Shown: one piece after another, positions 30,524 through 39,963 of the stretch | How the letters are laid out: each line of letters starts with the position of its first letter | Numbering within the stretch: position 1 is the first letter of the stretch | Source: an uncultured Bacteroidota bacterium | GTDB lineage: Bacteria; Bacteroidota; Bacteroidia; Flavobacteriales_D; Crocinitomicaceae | DNA length: 64,000 nt | Direction: 5' to 3' | Assembly (NCBI GenBank): GCA_937899625.1 | Contig: CALCCB010000075.1 | Location: 1-64,000, forward strand | Translations under genes and position numbers: made by a program | The notes under the pieces: generated by a model | What the model was told of the DNA's origin: nothing | Database searches by the model: none | Seen by the model: the letters and a program-made list of their open reading frames with translations, nothing else

Positions 30524-30730
30524 CTATCCAGCGTAACTTCGTTTCGCCCAATTGGCACAAGCCTTCTTTCTTCTTTTCGAAGTGCGCTTGTTCTTGCGTG
30601 CCTTCTTCTTGTCAATGTGCGAAGCAAAAACGGTTTCAGTAGCATCTGTATTCACCATTGAAACGGTCATTTCCTTTGCAGAAAGAGTAAAAGATGTCAG
30701 CAACACAATTCCAAAAAACAATCCTTTCAT
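30524..30730 (-). CDS. Small exported cationic protein (68 aa)
   Basis: Signal peptide MKGLFFGIVLLTSFTLSA, then KKKARKNKRTSKRRKKACANWAKRSYAG; own terminator. Confidence 0.6.
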   Translation of the reverse strand: MKGLFFGIVLLTSFTLSAKEMTVSMVNTDATETVFASHIDKKKARKNKRTSKRRKKACANWAKRSYAG

Positions 30731-30848
30731 TTTGTTAGATTTTGATTAGACGGGGCAAAATTACATCAATCAAAACGTCAGCACAAAAAATTTGTAACAC
30801 AATGAGTTAAAATTTTAACGAGGGAATTGTCAAACATTTTTCTGAATT

Positions 30849-31457
30849 TTGTTAGACATGATCGACATCTCAAAAATCGGAACAGAGTTATTAAACACAT
30901 CGCTAATTGAATGGGTTGCGGTGATTTGCAGTATGGCCTATGTTATTCTAATCGCACGTAAAAGAATCATTGCCTGGCTGTTTGCGCTTATCGCTTCATG
31001 CATCTATGTCTATCTGTGTATTATCAGTCAATATTACCTTGAATCATTCTTACAGATCTTTTATGTACTCATGGCCATTTATGGTTGGTATTCATGGAAT
31101 AGGGCAGAACAGCATGATGAATTCATCAAAAGATGGTCCCATAAAGCACATGGAATAAACATCGTTTTAAGTACGGTCATTACCTTGATACTCGGTTATA
31201 TTTTTGATCAATATACCGACCAAAGCCTCCCCTATCTTGATGCTTTTACGACGGTATTCAGTATCGCCGCAACATTTATGGTGGCACATAGAATACTCGA
31301 AAACTGGATCTACTGGATCGTTATCGATCTCTTATCTATTCAACTTTATGCGAATAAAGACCTGAATGCTACCGCAGTTCTTTTCATCATTTACTCCATT
31401 ATCGCTATTGTAGGTTTCTTCCAATGGAGGACTTTGTACAAAAACCAGTCTTTATGA
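30849..31457 (+). CDS. PnuC family vitamin transporter (nicotinamide riboside or thiamine/PnuT type)
   Basis: PnuC-like LIEWVAVICSMAYVILIARKRIIAWLFALIASCIY...MAIYGWYSW. Confidence 0.9.
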   Translation: MLDMIDISKIGTELLNTSLIEWVAVICSMAYVILIARKRIIAWLFALIASCIYVYLCIISQYYLESFLQIFYVLMAIYGWYSWNRAEQHDEFIKRWSHKAHGINIVLSTVITLILGYIFDQYTDQSLPYLDAFTTVFSIAATFMVAHRILENWIYWIVIDLLSIQLYANKDLNATAVLFIIYSIIAIVGFFQWRTLYKNQSL

Positions 31458-31963
31458 TCAGAATTGCGATCACTGGACCCGAGTCATCCGGCAAAACAAC
31501 ACTTTCTGAAGCTTTATCAAAAACTTTAAATGGGTTACTTGTCCCTGAATTTGCGAGAACATACCTCATGGATCTTGATCGAGATTACAATGAAAACGAC
31601 CTACTGATCATCGCAGGAAATCAATTCAAATCCAACAGTCAGTCCACGCATCTACCCTACCTCATCGCGGACACAGAAATGACTGTTTTGAAGATCTGGT
31701 CAGAAGTTAAATATGGTACTTGTGCCCCTGAGATCAAGGATCTTCTTAAGCAACAGCAATTCGATCATTACTTCTTATGTTTTCCTGATATTCCCTGGGA
31801 AGATGACCCCTTAAGAGAACATCCTGAAATGCGGGAAGAGCTTTTTCACCTTTACCATTCAGAATTGGAATCAAGACAACTTCCATATACCATTATTTCA
31901 GGAGATCCAGCACAACGCATCGATCTTTGTCTAAAAACACTTGGTGTAATCAATAAGAATTAA
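31454..31963 (+). CDS. NadR-like P-loop kinase/ATPase
   Basis: MIRIAITGPESSGKTTLSEAL Walker A; ATGA overlap with pnuC. Confidence 0.85.
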   Translation: MIRIAITGPESSGKTTLSEALSKTLNGLLVPEFARTYLMDLDRDYNENDLLIIAGNQFKSNSQSTHLPYLIADTEMTVLKIWSEVKYGTCAPEIKDLLKQQQFDHYFLCFPDIPWEDDPLREHPEMREELFHLYHSELESRQLPYTIISGDPAQRIDLCLKTLGVINKN

Positions 31964-31976
31964 TTAACTTTGTGCC

Positions 31977-32062
31977 GTCTCTAAGGGGTGCCCCGTCACA
32001 AAACGGAGCTGAGATCATACCCATTGAACCTGATACAGGGTAATTCCTGCGCAGGGAAGATG
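31977..32062 (+). ncRNA. TPP riboswitch (THI element)
   Basis: AAGGGGTGCCCC...AGCTGAGATCATACCCATTGAACCTGATACAGGGTAATTCCTGCGCAGGGAAG matches THI-box conserved segments. Confidence 0.96.
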
Positions 32063-32147
32063 ACCATTAACCTCCCGGAAGGGAAGAAAATTATTTACGT
32101 ACAACCACCAAGAATTGGCCCCTTGTTCTTGTTTAATTTTTAAAAAA

Positions 32148-34649
32148 ATGAAAACAAGAATGGTTAAGTCGTTGTGGGCAATAGTTTTAACGCTATCGCC
32201 GATCATCGCAAATGCACAACACGAGCTTCGTGGAACTGTTGTGAACGACAAAGGAGAATCTTTAACCGGAGTTAAAGTTCTCCTGCACAACACTTATTTT
32301 GGCACATACACTGATCACGAAGGAAAATACTTGATCAATAATGTACCTTCCAACACCTATGTGATCGAGCTTTCGTTGATCGGTTATCAAACCCTTGAAC
32401 AGGAAATTACAGTTTTAGAGGGTCAGTCAAAATTTGACTTCAGGCTACAACCTTCTGTTTTGAGCATTGAGGAGGTTCAAGTTACAGCAGTTAGGGCAGG
32501 ATCATTAACTCCGACAACCTATACTAACCTTAACAAAGCATCGATAACCACCATGAACTATGGACAGGACCTACCTTATCTTCTTGAAGGAACGCCTTCA
32601 ACAGTGGTTACATCGGATGCCGGAGCAGGAGTTGGTTACACGGGTGTAAGGATCAGAGGCGTTGATCCGACAAGAACGAACGTTACTGTAAATGGAATTC
32701 CATTGAACGACGCTGAATCGCACGGAGTATGGTGGGTAAATATGCCAGATTTTGCTTCATCAACAGATCAGATGCAAATTCAACGTGGAGTGGGAACGTC
32801 TTCCAATGGTGCTGCCGCCTTTGGAGCAAGTATCAACATTAAGACCGATAACATATCCAGGGATCCATACGCAGCAATTGACAATAGTGCCGGTTCATTC
32901 AACACCTTGAAAAACACAGTAAAAGCCGGAACAGGCCTGATCAATGAGCGGTTTTCTGTAGATGCACGTCTTTCCAGAATTAGTTCTGACGGATTTATTG
33001 ATCGCGCAAATTCCAATCTGAAATCGTTTTATCTGTCGGGGGCATATATTATGAAAAACTCCATGCTCAAAGTAGATATCTTTAGTGGTAAGGAGAAAAC
33101 ATATCAGGCATGGTGGGGAATTCCTCAATCAAAATACAAGGGCGATGAACAAGGGCTGCTTACGCACTTTTACAACAACTATTATCCCGGCGGGATCTAC
33201 GAAACTGCAAGCGATTCTTCCAATCTCTTCAATTCAGGATCGAACACCTATAATTATTACTGGTATGATAATGAGACAGACAATTATCAGCAGGACCACT
33301 ATCAGTTGCATTATTCAAAAACCTTCAGCAACAAATTAGCGTTCAACATTTCAGGGCATTATACCAGAGGAAGGGGTTACTATGAACAATACAAACGCAA
33401 TCAGGATTTTTCGACCTATGGATTCGACCCTGTGGTCCTTGGGACTGATACGATCCAGAACACAGACCTTATAAGAAGACGATGGTTAGACAATCATTTT
33501 TATGGAGCAGTTTATGCGATTGCATACCGAAACAACAAAAACATGATCATCACTTTGGGTGGAGGGGCGAATCAATACCTCGGTAATCACTTTGGAGAAG
33601 TGATCTGGGCAAGAACCGCTTCTCAATCCGAGATCGGACAACGTTATTATGAAAACGATGCGAACAAATACGAGATCAATAATTACCTTAAGTTCAATTA
33701 CACCTACAAGAAACTTGCGGTGTATGCAGACCTTCAGGTGAGAAACATTGGATACTCCTACCTTGGACTAGATCAATCATTTGGAATTTTGATCACATTG
33801 GAACAGAGTCTAAATTTCACATTTTTCAATCCAAAGGCAGGCTTAATGTATACCCTTTCAAACCGATCACAGTTTTACGGTTCATACAGTGTCGCACATC
33901 GTGAGCCGGTGAGGGATGATTTTATCCAAAGCACTCCGTCGAGCAGGCCAACTCCCGAACAACTTGGAAACACTGAGCTGGGTTTTAAATATCGGGCTAG
34001 AAAGACGTTTGCCAATGTTACTCTGTATCACATGAACTATAAGGATCAACTGATCCTGACGGGAGAGATCAACGATGTTGGAGCCTACAACCGCACTAAT
34101 GTTGAGCAAAGTTACCGGGCAGGAATTGAACTGGAAGGAGGATACATGATCAGTAAGAAATTGAGTGTCAGTGCAAATCTTACTTTTTCTCAAAATAAGA
34201 TCAAAGAGTTTACTGAGTTCATTGATAACTATGACAACTACGACAGTAACGGCAATATGATCCAGGATCAGGTTGTTCATTCAAATACAGATATTGCCTT
34301 CTCTCCAAATCTGATCTCTTCTGTGGGACTACTTTACGAACCTTTAAAAGGGCTTGAAATCACATGGTTGGCAAAATATGTGGGTTCGCAATATCTGGAT
34401 AACACCTCAAGCAAAGACCGAACGCTGGATCCCTATTTCATCAATAATGCAGGAATAAGTTATTCATTTAAAAATTGGGGGTTCAAGGACATTAAAATCG
34501 GTTTGATGGCAAATAATCTTTTCAATTACCGATACGCAAACAATGGTTACACCTGGGGCTACATCTTGGGTGGCACTCGAGTGATCGAAAATTTTGTTTA
34601 TCCACAGGCAGGGAGGAGCTTTCTAATAAAGCTGTCTTTACAATTGTAA
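32148..34649 (+). CDS. TonB-dependent outer-membrane receptor, predicted thiamine-related
   Basis: CarboxypepD_reg-like N-domain, plug VGYTGVRIRGVDPTRTNVTVNGIPLNDAESHGVWWVNMPDFASS, C-terminal AGRSFLIKLSLQL; downstream of TPP riboswitch; ATG at 32148. Confidence 0.95.
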   Translation: MKTRMVKSLWAIVLTLSPIIANAQHELRGTVVNDKGESLTGVKVLLHNTYFGTYTDHEGKYLINNVPSNTYVIELSLIGYQTLEQEITVLEGQSKFDFRLQPSVLSIEEVQVTAVRAGSLTPTTYTNLNKASITTMNYGQDLPYLLEGTPSTVVTSDAGAGVGYTGVRIRGVDPTRTNVTVNGIPLNDAESHGVWWVNMPDFASSTDQMQIQRGVGTSSNGAAAFGASINIKTDNISRDPYAAIDNSAGSFNTLKNTVKAGTGLINERFSVDARLSRISSDGFIDRANSNLKSFYLSGAYIMKNSMLKVDIFSGKEKTYQAWWGIPQSKYKGDEQGLLTHFYNNYYPGGIYETASDSSNLFNSGSNTYNYYWYDNETDNYQQDHYQLHYSKTFSNKLAFNISGHYTRGRGYYEQYKRNQDFSTYGFDPVVLGTDTIQNTDLIRRRWLDNHFYGAVYAIAYRNNKNMIITLGGGANQYLGNHFGEVIWARTASQSEIGQRYYENDANKYEINNYLKFNYTYKKLAVYADLQVRNIGYSYLGLDQSFGILITLEQSLNFTFFNPKAGLMYTLSNRSQFYGSYSVAHREPVRDDFIQSTPSSRPTPEQLGNTELGFKYRARKTFANVTLYHMNYKDQLILTGEINDVGAYNRTNVEQSYRAGIELEGGYMISKKLSVSANLTFSQNKIKEFTEFIDNYDNYDSNGNMIQDQVVHSNTDIAFSPNLISSVGLLYEPLKGLEITWLAKYVGSQYLDNTSSKDRTLDPYFINNAGISYSFKNWGFKDIKIGLMANNLFNYRYANNGYTWGYILGGTRVIENFVYPQAGRSFLIKLSLQL

Positions 34650-34873
34650 ATAAAATTGCACGAATAACCATTGCTTTTGGCCGGACATAAGATAATTCCC
34701 TTAAAATCATCATCTATTTATAGTTATATCATTGATAATAATTAAAATGTACTGCATGAAAAATATACTGTGGATTATGTTCAATTACCTGAAGAAATTA
34801 GTTGGAAATCTTTATCTTGCAATTTTTATTTTGATAAACATACTTTTTCGCTCCGCTAACAATCAAATAGATC

Positions 34874-35284
34874 ATGAATCTAAAAGCAATATACTGTGTT
34901 GATGATGATGATGTAATCAATAAAGTCTTACTGTTCCAAATTTCCAAGTTCATTGAACATGAAGAAATTGTTGTTGAAACATGTAATCACCCCAAGGAAT
35001 GTGTTGAAATGATGAAGGAAAACTATAGGTTAGGAATAGAACCCCTTGTTTGTGTGGTAGATTTTCAAATGCCAGAAATGAGGGGAGATGAATTTGCAAG
35101 AATTGTCAAATCTCTTTTTCCTAAAATAAAAATTATTATGCTTTCAGGAAATTCAAATGCTCTATTAGTTTCCGAACTCGAAGAGGAAGGTTGTCTGGAC
35201 TTCTATATAACAAAACCTTGGGAAAAAGATGACCTAAAAGACAAGCTCAACTTAAGTCTTCCGCTAAATCTTAAATTTATGTGA
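34874..35284 (+). CDS. Stand-alone response regulator receiver protein
   Basis: REC: YCVDDDDVINKVLL, VCVVDFQMPEMRGDEFARIV, IIMLSGNSN, ITKPWEKDDL. Confidence 0.92.
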   Translation: MNLKAIYCVDDDDVINKVLLFQISKFIEHEEIVVETCNHPKECVEMMKENYRLGIEPLVCVVDFQMPEMRGDEFARIVKSLFPKIKIIMLSGNSNALLVSELEEEGCLDFYITKPWEKDDLKDKLNLSLPLNLKFM

Positions 35285-36328
35285 ATGAAATTAATTACTA
35301 CTTTATCATTTATTACACTTTCCATTTTCTGTTTCGCCCAACCAACTATTCAAGTAAATGGTTATGGCCACTTGGAATATGAATTCTATGATTTACCGGA
35401 TGAGGGCAAATATGAAAGTGAGTTTGCTATAGGGGAGCATGATTTGTTCCTCACCAGCAAAATCAACAAGAAACTCTCGTTCCTTTCAGAAATTGTTGTA
35501 AAACCTGATAAAAAATCCAGCTCAGGATTTTCCGCATCAATTGAACGTGCAAGGATCAAATACAATTATTTCAAGAACCACAGCTTATTGTTTGGAAAAA
35601 TGCATACCCCCTTGAATTACTGGAATGATGTTTATCATCATGGGAGATTATTTTTCCCAACTATAGATAGACCAATGAATTTCGAATATTTCTTTCCAAT
35701 TCACACTACCGGTATTCGTGCCCAGGGTCAGAATATTGGAAGCTTAAATTTTGGTTATGATCTCATGTTGGCGAATAGTCTTGAGGGAATCTCTGCACAC
35801 CATAGTCGTCTTTTAATGTCTTACACTGCCTCCGTTCACATTAAACCTACTGATGGAATGCGCATCATGCTTGGGTATTATAACGATTATTTACCTTCAA
35901 ATGACAATGGATCACATGTAGAAATGAATATGGAATATGATGGAGAATTAACCATGAATCAGTTCTTATTCTCTTTTGCCAGAATGGAACGCAAACTTGA
36001 AATTCTTAATGAATTCGCATACACCATGACAAATACGGACAGTCTTGGTGCTTCCTCAAATTTTTCAAACTATCTGTATGTTGGTTATCGAATAAAAGAT
36101 ATCCATACGCCATTTGTCATGATTGATTATTTACAGATAGACCCCAAAGAATTGCACACAATTAGAAGAGAAGGAATAAAATATTCTTTAGGCTACAGAT
36201 GGGATATTGACCCTAAATGCAATGTTAAATTGCAACTGGAAAACTATATGCCTATTGATTTGAATGAAAATGTGCCAGGAATAACAAAAAAGTTTGAGGT
36301 AAAAATTCAGTTAGCTTATGCCTTATAG
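35285..36328 (+). CDS. Porin-like outer-membrane beta-barrel protein
   Basis: Signal peptide; alternating barrel strands; FGKMHTPLNYWNDVYHHGRLFFPTIDRPMNFEYFFPIHTTGI. Confidence 0.7.
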   Translation: MKLITTLSFITLSIFCFAQPTIQVNGYGHLEYEFYDLPDEGKYESEFAIGEHDLFLTSKINKKLSFLSEIVVKPDKKSSSGFSASIERARIKYNYFKNHSLLFGKMHTPLNYWNDVYHHGRLFFPTIDRPMNFEYFFPIHTTGIRAQGQNIGSLNFGYDLMLANSLEGISAHHSRLLMSYTASVHIKPTDGMRIMLGYYNDYLPSNDNGSHVEMNMEYDGELTMNQFLFSFARMERKLEILNEFAYTMTNTDSLGASSNFSNYLYVGYRIKDIHTPFVMIDYLQIDPKELHTIRREGIKYSLGYRWDIDPKCNVKLQLENYMPIDLNENVPGITKKFEVKIQLAYAL

Positions 36329-36743
36329 ACTGCTTATCATATTTGTGTTCTGTTGTTTTACCAACACTTTGTTCTCACAAAGTGATTGGAATGCAATCAC
36401 TGTGGTTGGTAATAAAACTGAACTCAAATCAATTTCCAAATCCAAACTTAAAAGAATTTTTAAAGGTTACGAATCACGTTGGAATAATGACAATGAAATT
36501 ATTGTTGTTTTGCACTCATCAAAATCACCGACCTGTGAAATCATGGCTCAAACTATCTTTGGAAGTTCAATGAAAACAGTTAAAAGATATTGGCTAAATC
36601 TCGTCTTTCAAGGAAGAGCAAATCCCCCTGTCTTTCTGGATGATAATCTCGAAATATTAAATTATGTCAAAAGTCACCCTGGTGCGATAGGAATTTTGGT
36701 TAATTATTCAGGGGCGACAGAATACCAAATTAACTTGGAATAG
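36318..36743 (+). CDS. PstS-like periplasmic phosphate-binding-domain protein
   Basis: Signal peptide; SISKSKLKRIFKGYESRWNND, GSSMKTVKRYWLNLVFQGRANPP, VKSHPGAIGIL. Confidence 0.8.
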   Translation: MPYRLLIIFVFCCFTNTLFSQSDWNAITVVGNKTELKSISKSKLKRIFKGYESRWNNDNEIIVVLHSSKSPTCEIMAQTIFGSSMKTVKRYWLNLVFQGRANPPVFLDDNLEILNYVKSHPGAIGILVNYSGATEYQINLE

Positions 36744-36747
36744 AAAT

Positions 36748-39042
36748 ATGCGGATTTTCTCATCTATTGCATTTCGAATTTGGATAATTTTTACTGCTGT
36801 TGGTTTGATAATATCGTTGCCAATGGCTTATTATTATAACAACTATCAGTTTGAACTACTTCAAGAATATACAAAAGGTCAGTTCGATGTTAACTCAAAA
36901 ATTACATCCAAAGCTGTAATTAATGCGCTTGATTTTGACGATTATGCCATACTTAATGGAATCTTAAATGAAATCAGCGAAAGTAAAAATTACTCCTTTG
37001 TAGCCATTTTAGAAAAAAATAATTTAGGCAAGGAAGAGGTGCTTACATGCATGCCAGCCGAAATGGAGAATCAAATATTAAAATTTGACTCGACTAAATA
37101 TTTATTTAGCAGGGCTCCCTTTAAAACAGAGGTGGTCGAGGGAGTAGTTATAATGGCTGCATCAAAGGAAGACGCCCTTAAATCTGTAAGCTCCTTAAAT
37201 AAACCTATAATTTACTTGGCAATTGCAGCAATTGTGGCGTCCGTGATCTTATTTGGATTTTCGATCTTTTTTCTAAGCCGGCCAATCTTTAAGTCTATCG
37301 AAATTGCCAATTCTTTAGGTATGAGAGATTACAGCATCCCAATAACTTATAGATCTGGAAAGGATGAAATATCCAGACTCAACAATGCTCTTTTAAACCT
37401 GAAAAATAATCTTATTGAATTAGATTCTGAAAATAGAAATTTATTGGAGGGATTGGAAACAAGAGTTGCAAGCATGACAGCTGATATCTCTTACAAAAAC
37501 GAACTTACAAACTTGCTGTTACAGGTCTCAACATTGTTTATGGACCATAAATCCGAAAAGTCACGAAATGAAACATACAATGAAATCAATGAAGAAATCG
37601 CTAAAAAACTTCAGTTGTTCAAATTCAGAAATTTTTCATTAGATCATTCTCAATACATTGATTTTTATGATGAGTCAGAATGCATGGATTGTTTTAAGTC
37701 TTTTCTGAAGTTAAATCCAGGATTCATTGAAAATCTAGAGATTAGAAAACTAATTCAGATACCCGAACAACACAAAGCATTTATTTGGTCACACTGTATT
37801 GGACACGAGTTTTATAATGCAGAAATCTTCCTTTATGCTTTTTCTAACATCTCAAATGGAGTTGAAGGGGTTATTTTCTTAGCAGAAAGTTTACAAAAAA
37901 AGATTCAAGCCAAAGAGTTTACGGATATGTTAGATGTTTATTATTCGTTGCTGACCAACTTTAATAAAAGTTTAATCTTTGAAAATGAATTGATTTCATT
38001 GAATAAGACACTCGAATCCAAGGTGTTGGAAAAAACAAGAGTGAACCTTGAAATTTCGAATACCTTAATAGCTCAAGATAAACTTGTTACATTAGGTGAA
38101 GTAGCTGCAGGAATTGCCCATGATCTAAATACTCCAATTGGCTCTATTAAAGCTTCCGCACAGGAGATCAATCAATTAATCGATGAGTTTTTAACTATTA
38201 TAACAGAAGTTACGAGTGAAGAATATCAATTTATTTTGTCATTTGCTTCAACACATGATTATTTGAGTAAGCACCGAACGGCTATTCAAAAACTTAAAAA
38301 TTCATCAGAACTAGTTAGTCAATTGAGGGGTGTTCTGATTAATCAACCTGATGAGCAAATTTCTAAAATTGCCTCACTGTTGAATAATGCAGGTTTTGAA
38401 CTCGTAGATTTTGATGAGTATGCTAATATTCTGCACTTTGAAAATACTGAAAAGATAATAAAGGGGATTAATATTCTTTGGTTGTTGCGTTCTTTCCTTT
38501 CGGGAATTGTGATTTCTTCAGAACGATCAGCTGGTGTAATTTCAAATCTACAAAATTTCGTTAAAGAAGATCTCACCCAAGAAAAATCAACTATCAACTT
38601 AGCCAAGAGTATTAAATCAATTGAACCTTTAATACGTCACAGAATTAAAGATAATATTGCATTGTTGATAGAAATAGATGATGCCATTAACATTCATGGG
38701 ATAGAGATGAAATTATTCCAGGTTTGGACTAATATTTCGAAAAATGCGATTGAAGCCTTTGAAGAATCACCAGAAGACCAAACAGATAAATACATTAAAA
38801 TCTTTACTAAAATTAAAGAGTCTAGGGTGCAAGTACACTTCGAAAATAATGGTCCCACCATCTCTGAGGAAAACCAGAAAAAAATCTTCAAAAAGTTTTA
38901 TTCAACTAAACATCGAAAAAATGGTACTGGTCTTGGATTGAGTATTGTTTCAAATATTATAGCTGAGCACTATGGTGAAATGAGGCTTACATCAGATCAA
39001 GTAACAACCTTTACTATAGATCTCCCACTTGTGTCAGATTAA
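36748..39042 (+). CDS. Membrane sensor histidine kinase
   Basis: Two N-terminal TMs, HAMP-like, EVAAGIAHDLNTPIGSI H-box, WTNISKNAIEAFEE N-box, TGLGLSIVSNIIAEHYG. Confidence 0.92.
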   Translation: MRIFSSIAFRIWIIFTAVGLIISLPMAYYYNNYQFELLQEYTKGQFDVNSKITSKAVINALDFDDYAILNGILNEISESKNYSFVAILEKNNLGKEEVLTCMPAEMENQILKFDSTKYLFSRAPFKTEVVEGVVIMAASKEDALKSVSSLNKPIIYLAIAAIVASVILFGFSIFFLSRPIFKSIEIANSLGMRDYSIPITYRSGKDEISRLNNALLNLKNNLIELDSENRNLLEGLETRVASMTADISYKNELTNLLLQVSTLFMDHKSEKSRNETYNEINEEIAKKLQLFKFRNFSLDHSQYIDFYDESECMDCFKSFLKLNPGFIENLEIRKLIQIPEQHKAFIWSHCIGHEFYNAEIFLYAFSNISNGVEGVIFLAESLQKKIQAKEFTDMLDVYYSLLTNFNKSLIFENELISLNKTLESKVLEKTRVNLEISNTLIAQDKLVTLGEVAAGIAHDLNTPIGSIKASAQEINQLIDEFLTIITEVTSEEYQFILSFASTHDYLSKHRTAIQKLKNSSELVSQLRGVLINQPDEQISKIASLLNNAGFELVDFDEYANILHFENTEKIIKGINILWLLRSFLSGIVISSERSAGVISNLQNFVKEDLTQEKSTINLAKSIKSIEPLIRHRIKDNIALLIEIDDAINIHGIEMKLFQVWTNISKNAIEAFEESPEDQTDKYIKIFTKIKESRVQVHFENNGPTISEENQKKIFKKFYSTKHRKNGTGLGLSIVSNIIAEHYGEMRLTSDQVTTFTIDLPLVSD

Positions 39043-39864
39043 TGTGCTTTTTATCCAGCCGATCATCTTGAAATAAGCACTATCTGCATCTAGATCGTTG
39101 TGTAATTCGTGATAACCGTCCGGAAAAAAAAATCCTTTCACATGATCTCCTGAGTGCTCGACCAGCTGTCTGGAAGCTTCAGCAGAAGTTAATCTATCCG
39201 CCTCACCATGCATAACTAACACAGGGATTTTGATCTCATGAGCTTTTTGGATGGCATAAGCTCCGGCCTTGTGAACATTAACAAAGAATGAAGCGGTTAT
39301 TTTATCATGAACAAGGGGATCTTTCTTGTATTTTTCTACTACTTCTGTTATCCTCGAAATCGCAGCCACTTCCAAACCAGTTGATTGAGAAAAACCAGGA
39401 TAAATTCCCGAGGCCATTCTACCTAAGGATACTTTCCATTTCGGAGGATCGAAAGCCAATCGTAAATAGGGCGAAGAAGCTATAATACCTTTTACCCTGG
39501 AATCCTGCTTCCTGATGGTATAATTCAATGCAAGATTTGCTCCCATGCTTTGGCTGAATAAGAAGGCCGGTAAGCCAGGAAACAGTTGAACAGATTCATT
39601 TATTACCATTTCAAGATCCTTCATTAAGTGCTCATACGAAGGGGAATGCCCCCTCTTCCCTGATGATCTACCGTGACCCCGATGATCAAAAGCCAATACT
39701 GAATATCCAGCACCATTCAATTTTTCTGTCAGCTCTGCATATCTACCCGCGTGTTCCCCCATCCCATGAATAATGATCACAATTGCTTGAGCATCTGCAA
39801 TTTGATCTATATACATCATCAATTCAAGTTCATCTTCTGTTTTCAGCTTTTTTTCCATTATCAC
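39034..39864 (-). CDS. Alpha/beta hydrolase (monoacylglycerol lipase-like)
   Basis: VIIIHGMGEHAGRYAEL, FDHRGHGRSSGKRGH, FLFSQSMGANLALNY, VLVMHGEADRLT. Confidence 0.93.
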   Translation of the reverse strand: MIMEKKLKTEDELELMMYIDQIADAQAIVIIIHGMGEHAGRYAELTEKLNGAGYSVLAFDHRGHGRSSGKRGHSPSYEHLMKDLEMVINESVQLFPGLPAFLFSQSMGANLALNYTIRKQDSRVKGIIASSPYLRLAFDPPKWKVSLGRMASGIYPGFSQSTGLEVAAISRITEVVEKYKKDPLVHDKITASFFVNVHKAGAYAIQKAHEIKIPVLVMHGEADRLTSAEASRQLVEHSGDHVKGFFFPDGYHELHNDLDADSAYFKMIGWIKSTLI

Positions 39865-39963
39865 GAAATTAAAAATTCAATGAAAATAACTTCAGCGTAA
39901 ATCGGATTCTTTTTCAATTCACAGGAATGTAATACCTTTGCTCTCAATAAACTAACCATACTT

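Noticed and set aside
30457-30645. N-terminal extension of the DEAD-box helicase ORF
   Set aside because: Overlaps the small basic-peptide gene and its terminator; family start MKFTELGL is at 30456.
34756-34902. Small hydrophobic ORF MKNILWIMFNYLKKLVGNLYLAIFILINILF... before the response regulator
   Set aside because: Runs into the RR gene in another frame; AT-rich chance ORF cannot be excluded and there is no supporting evidence.
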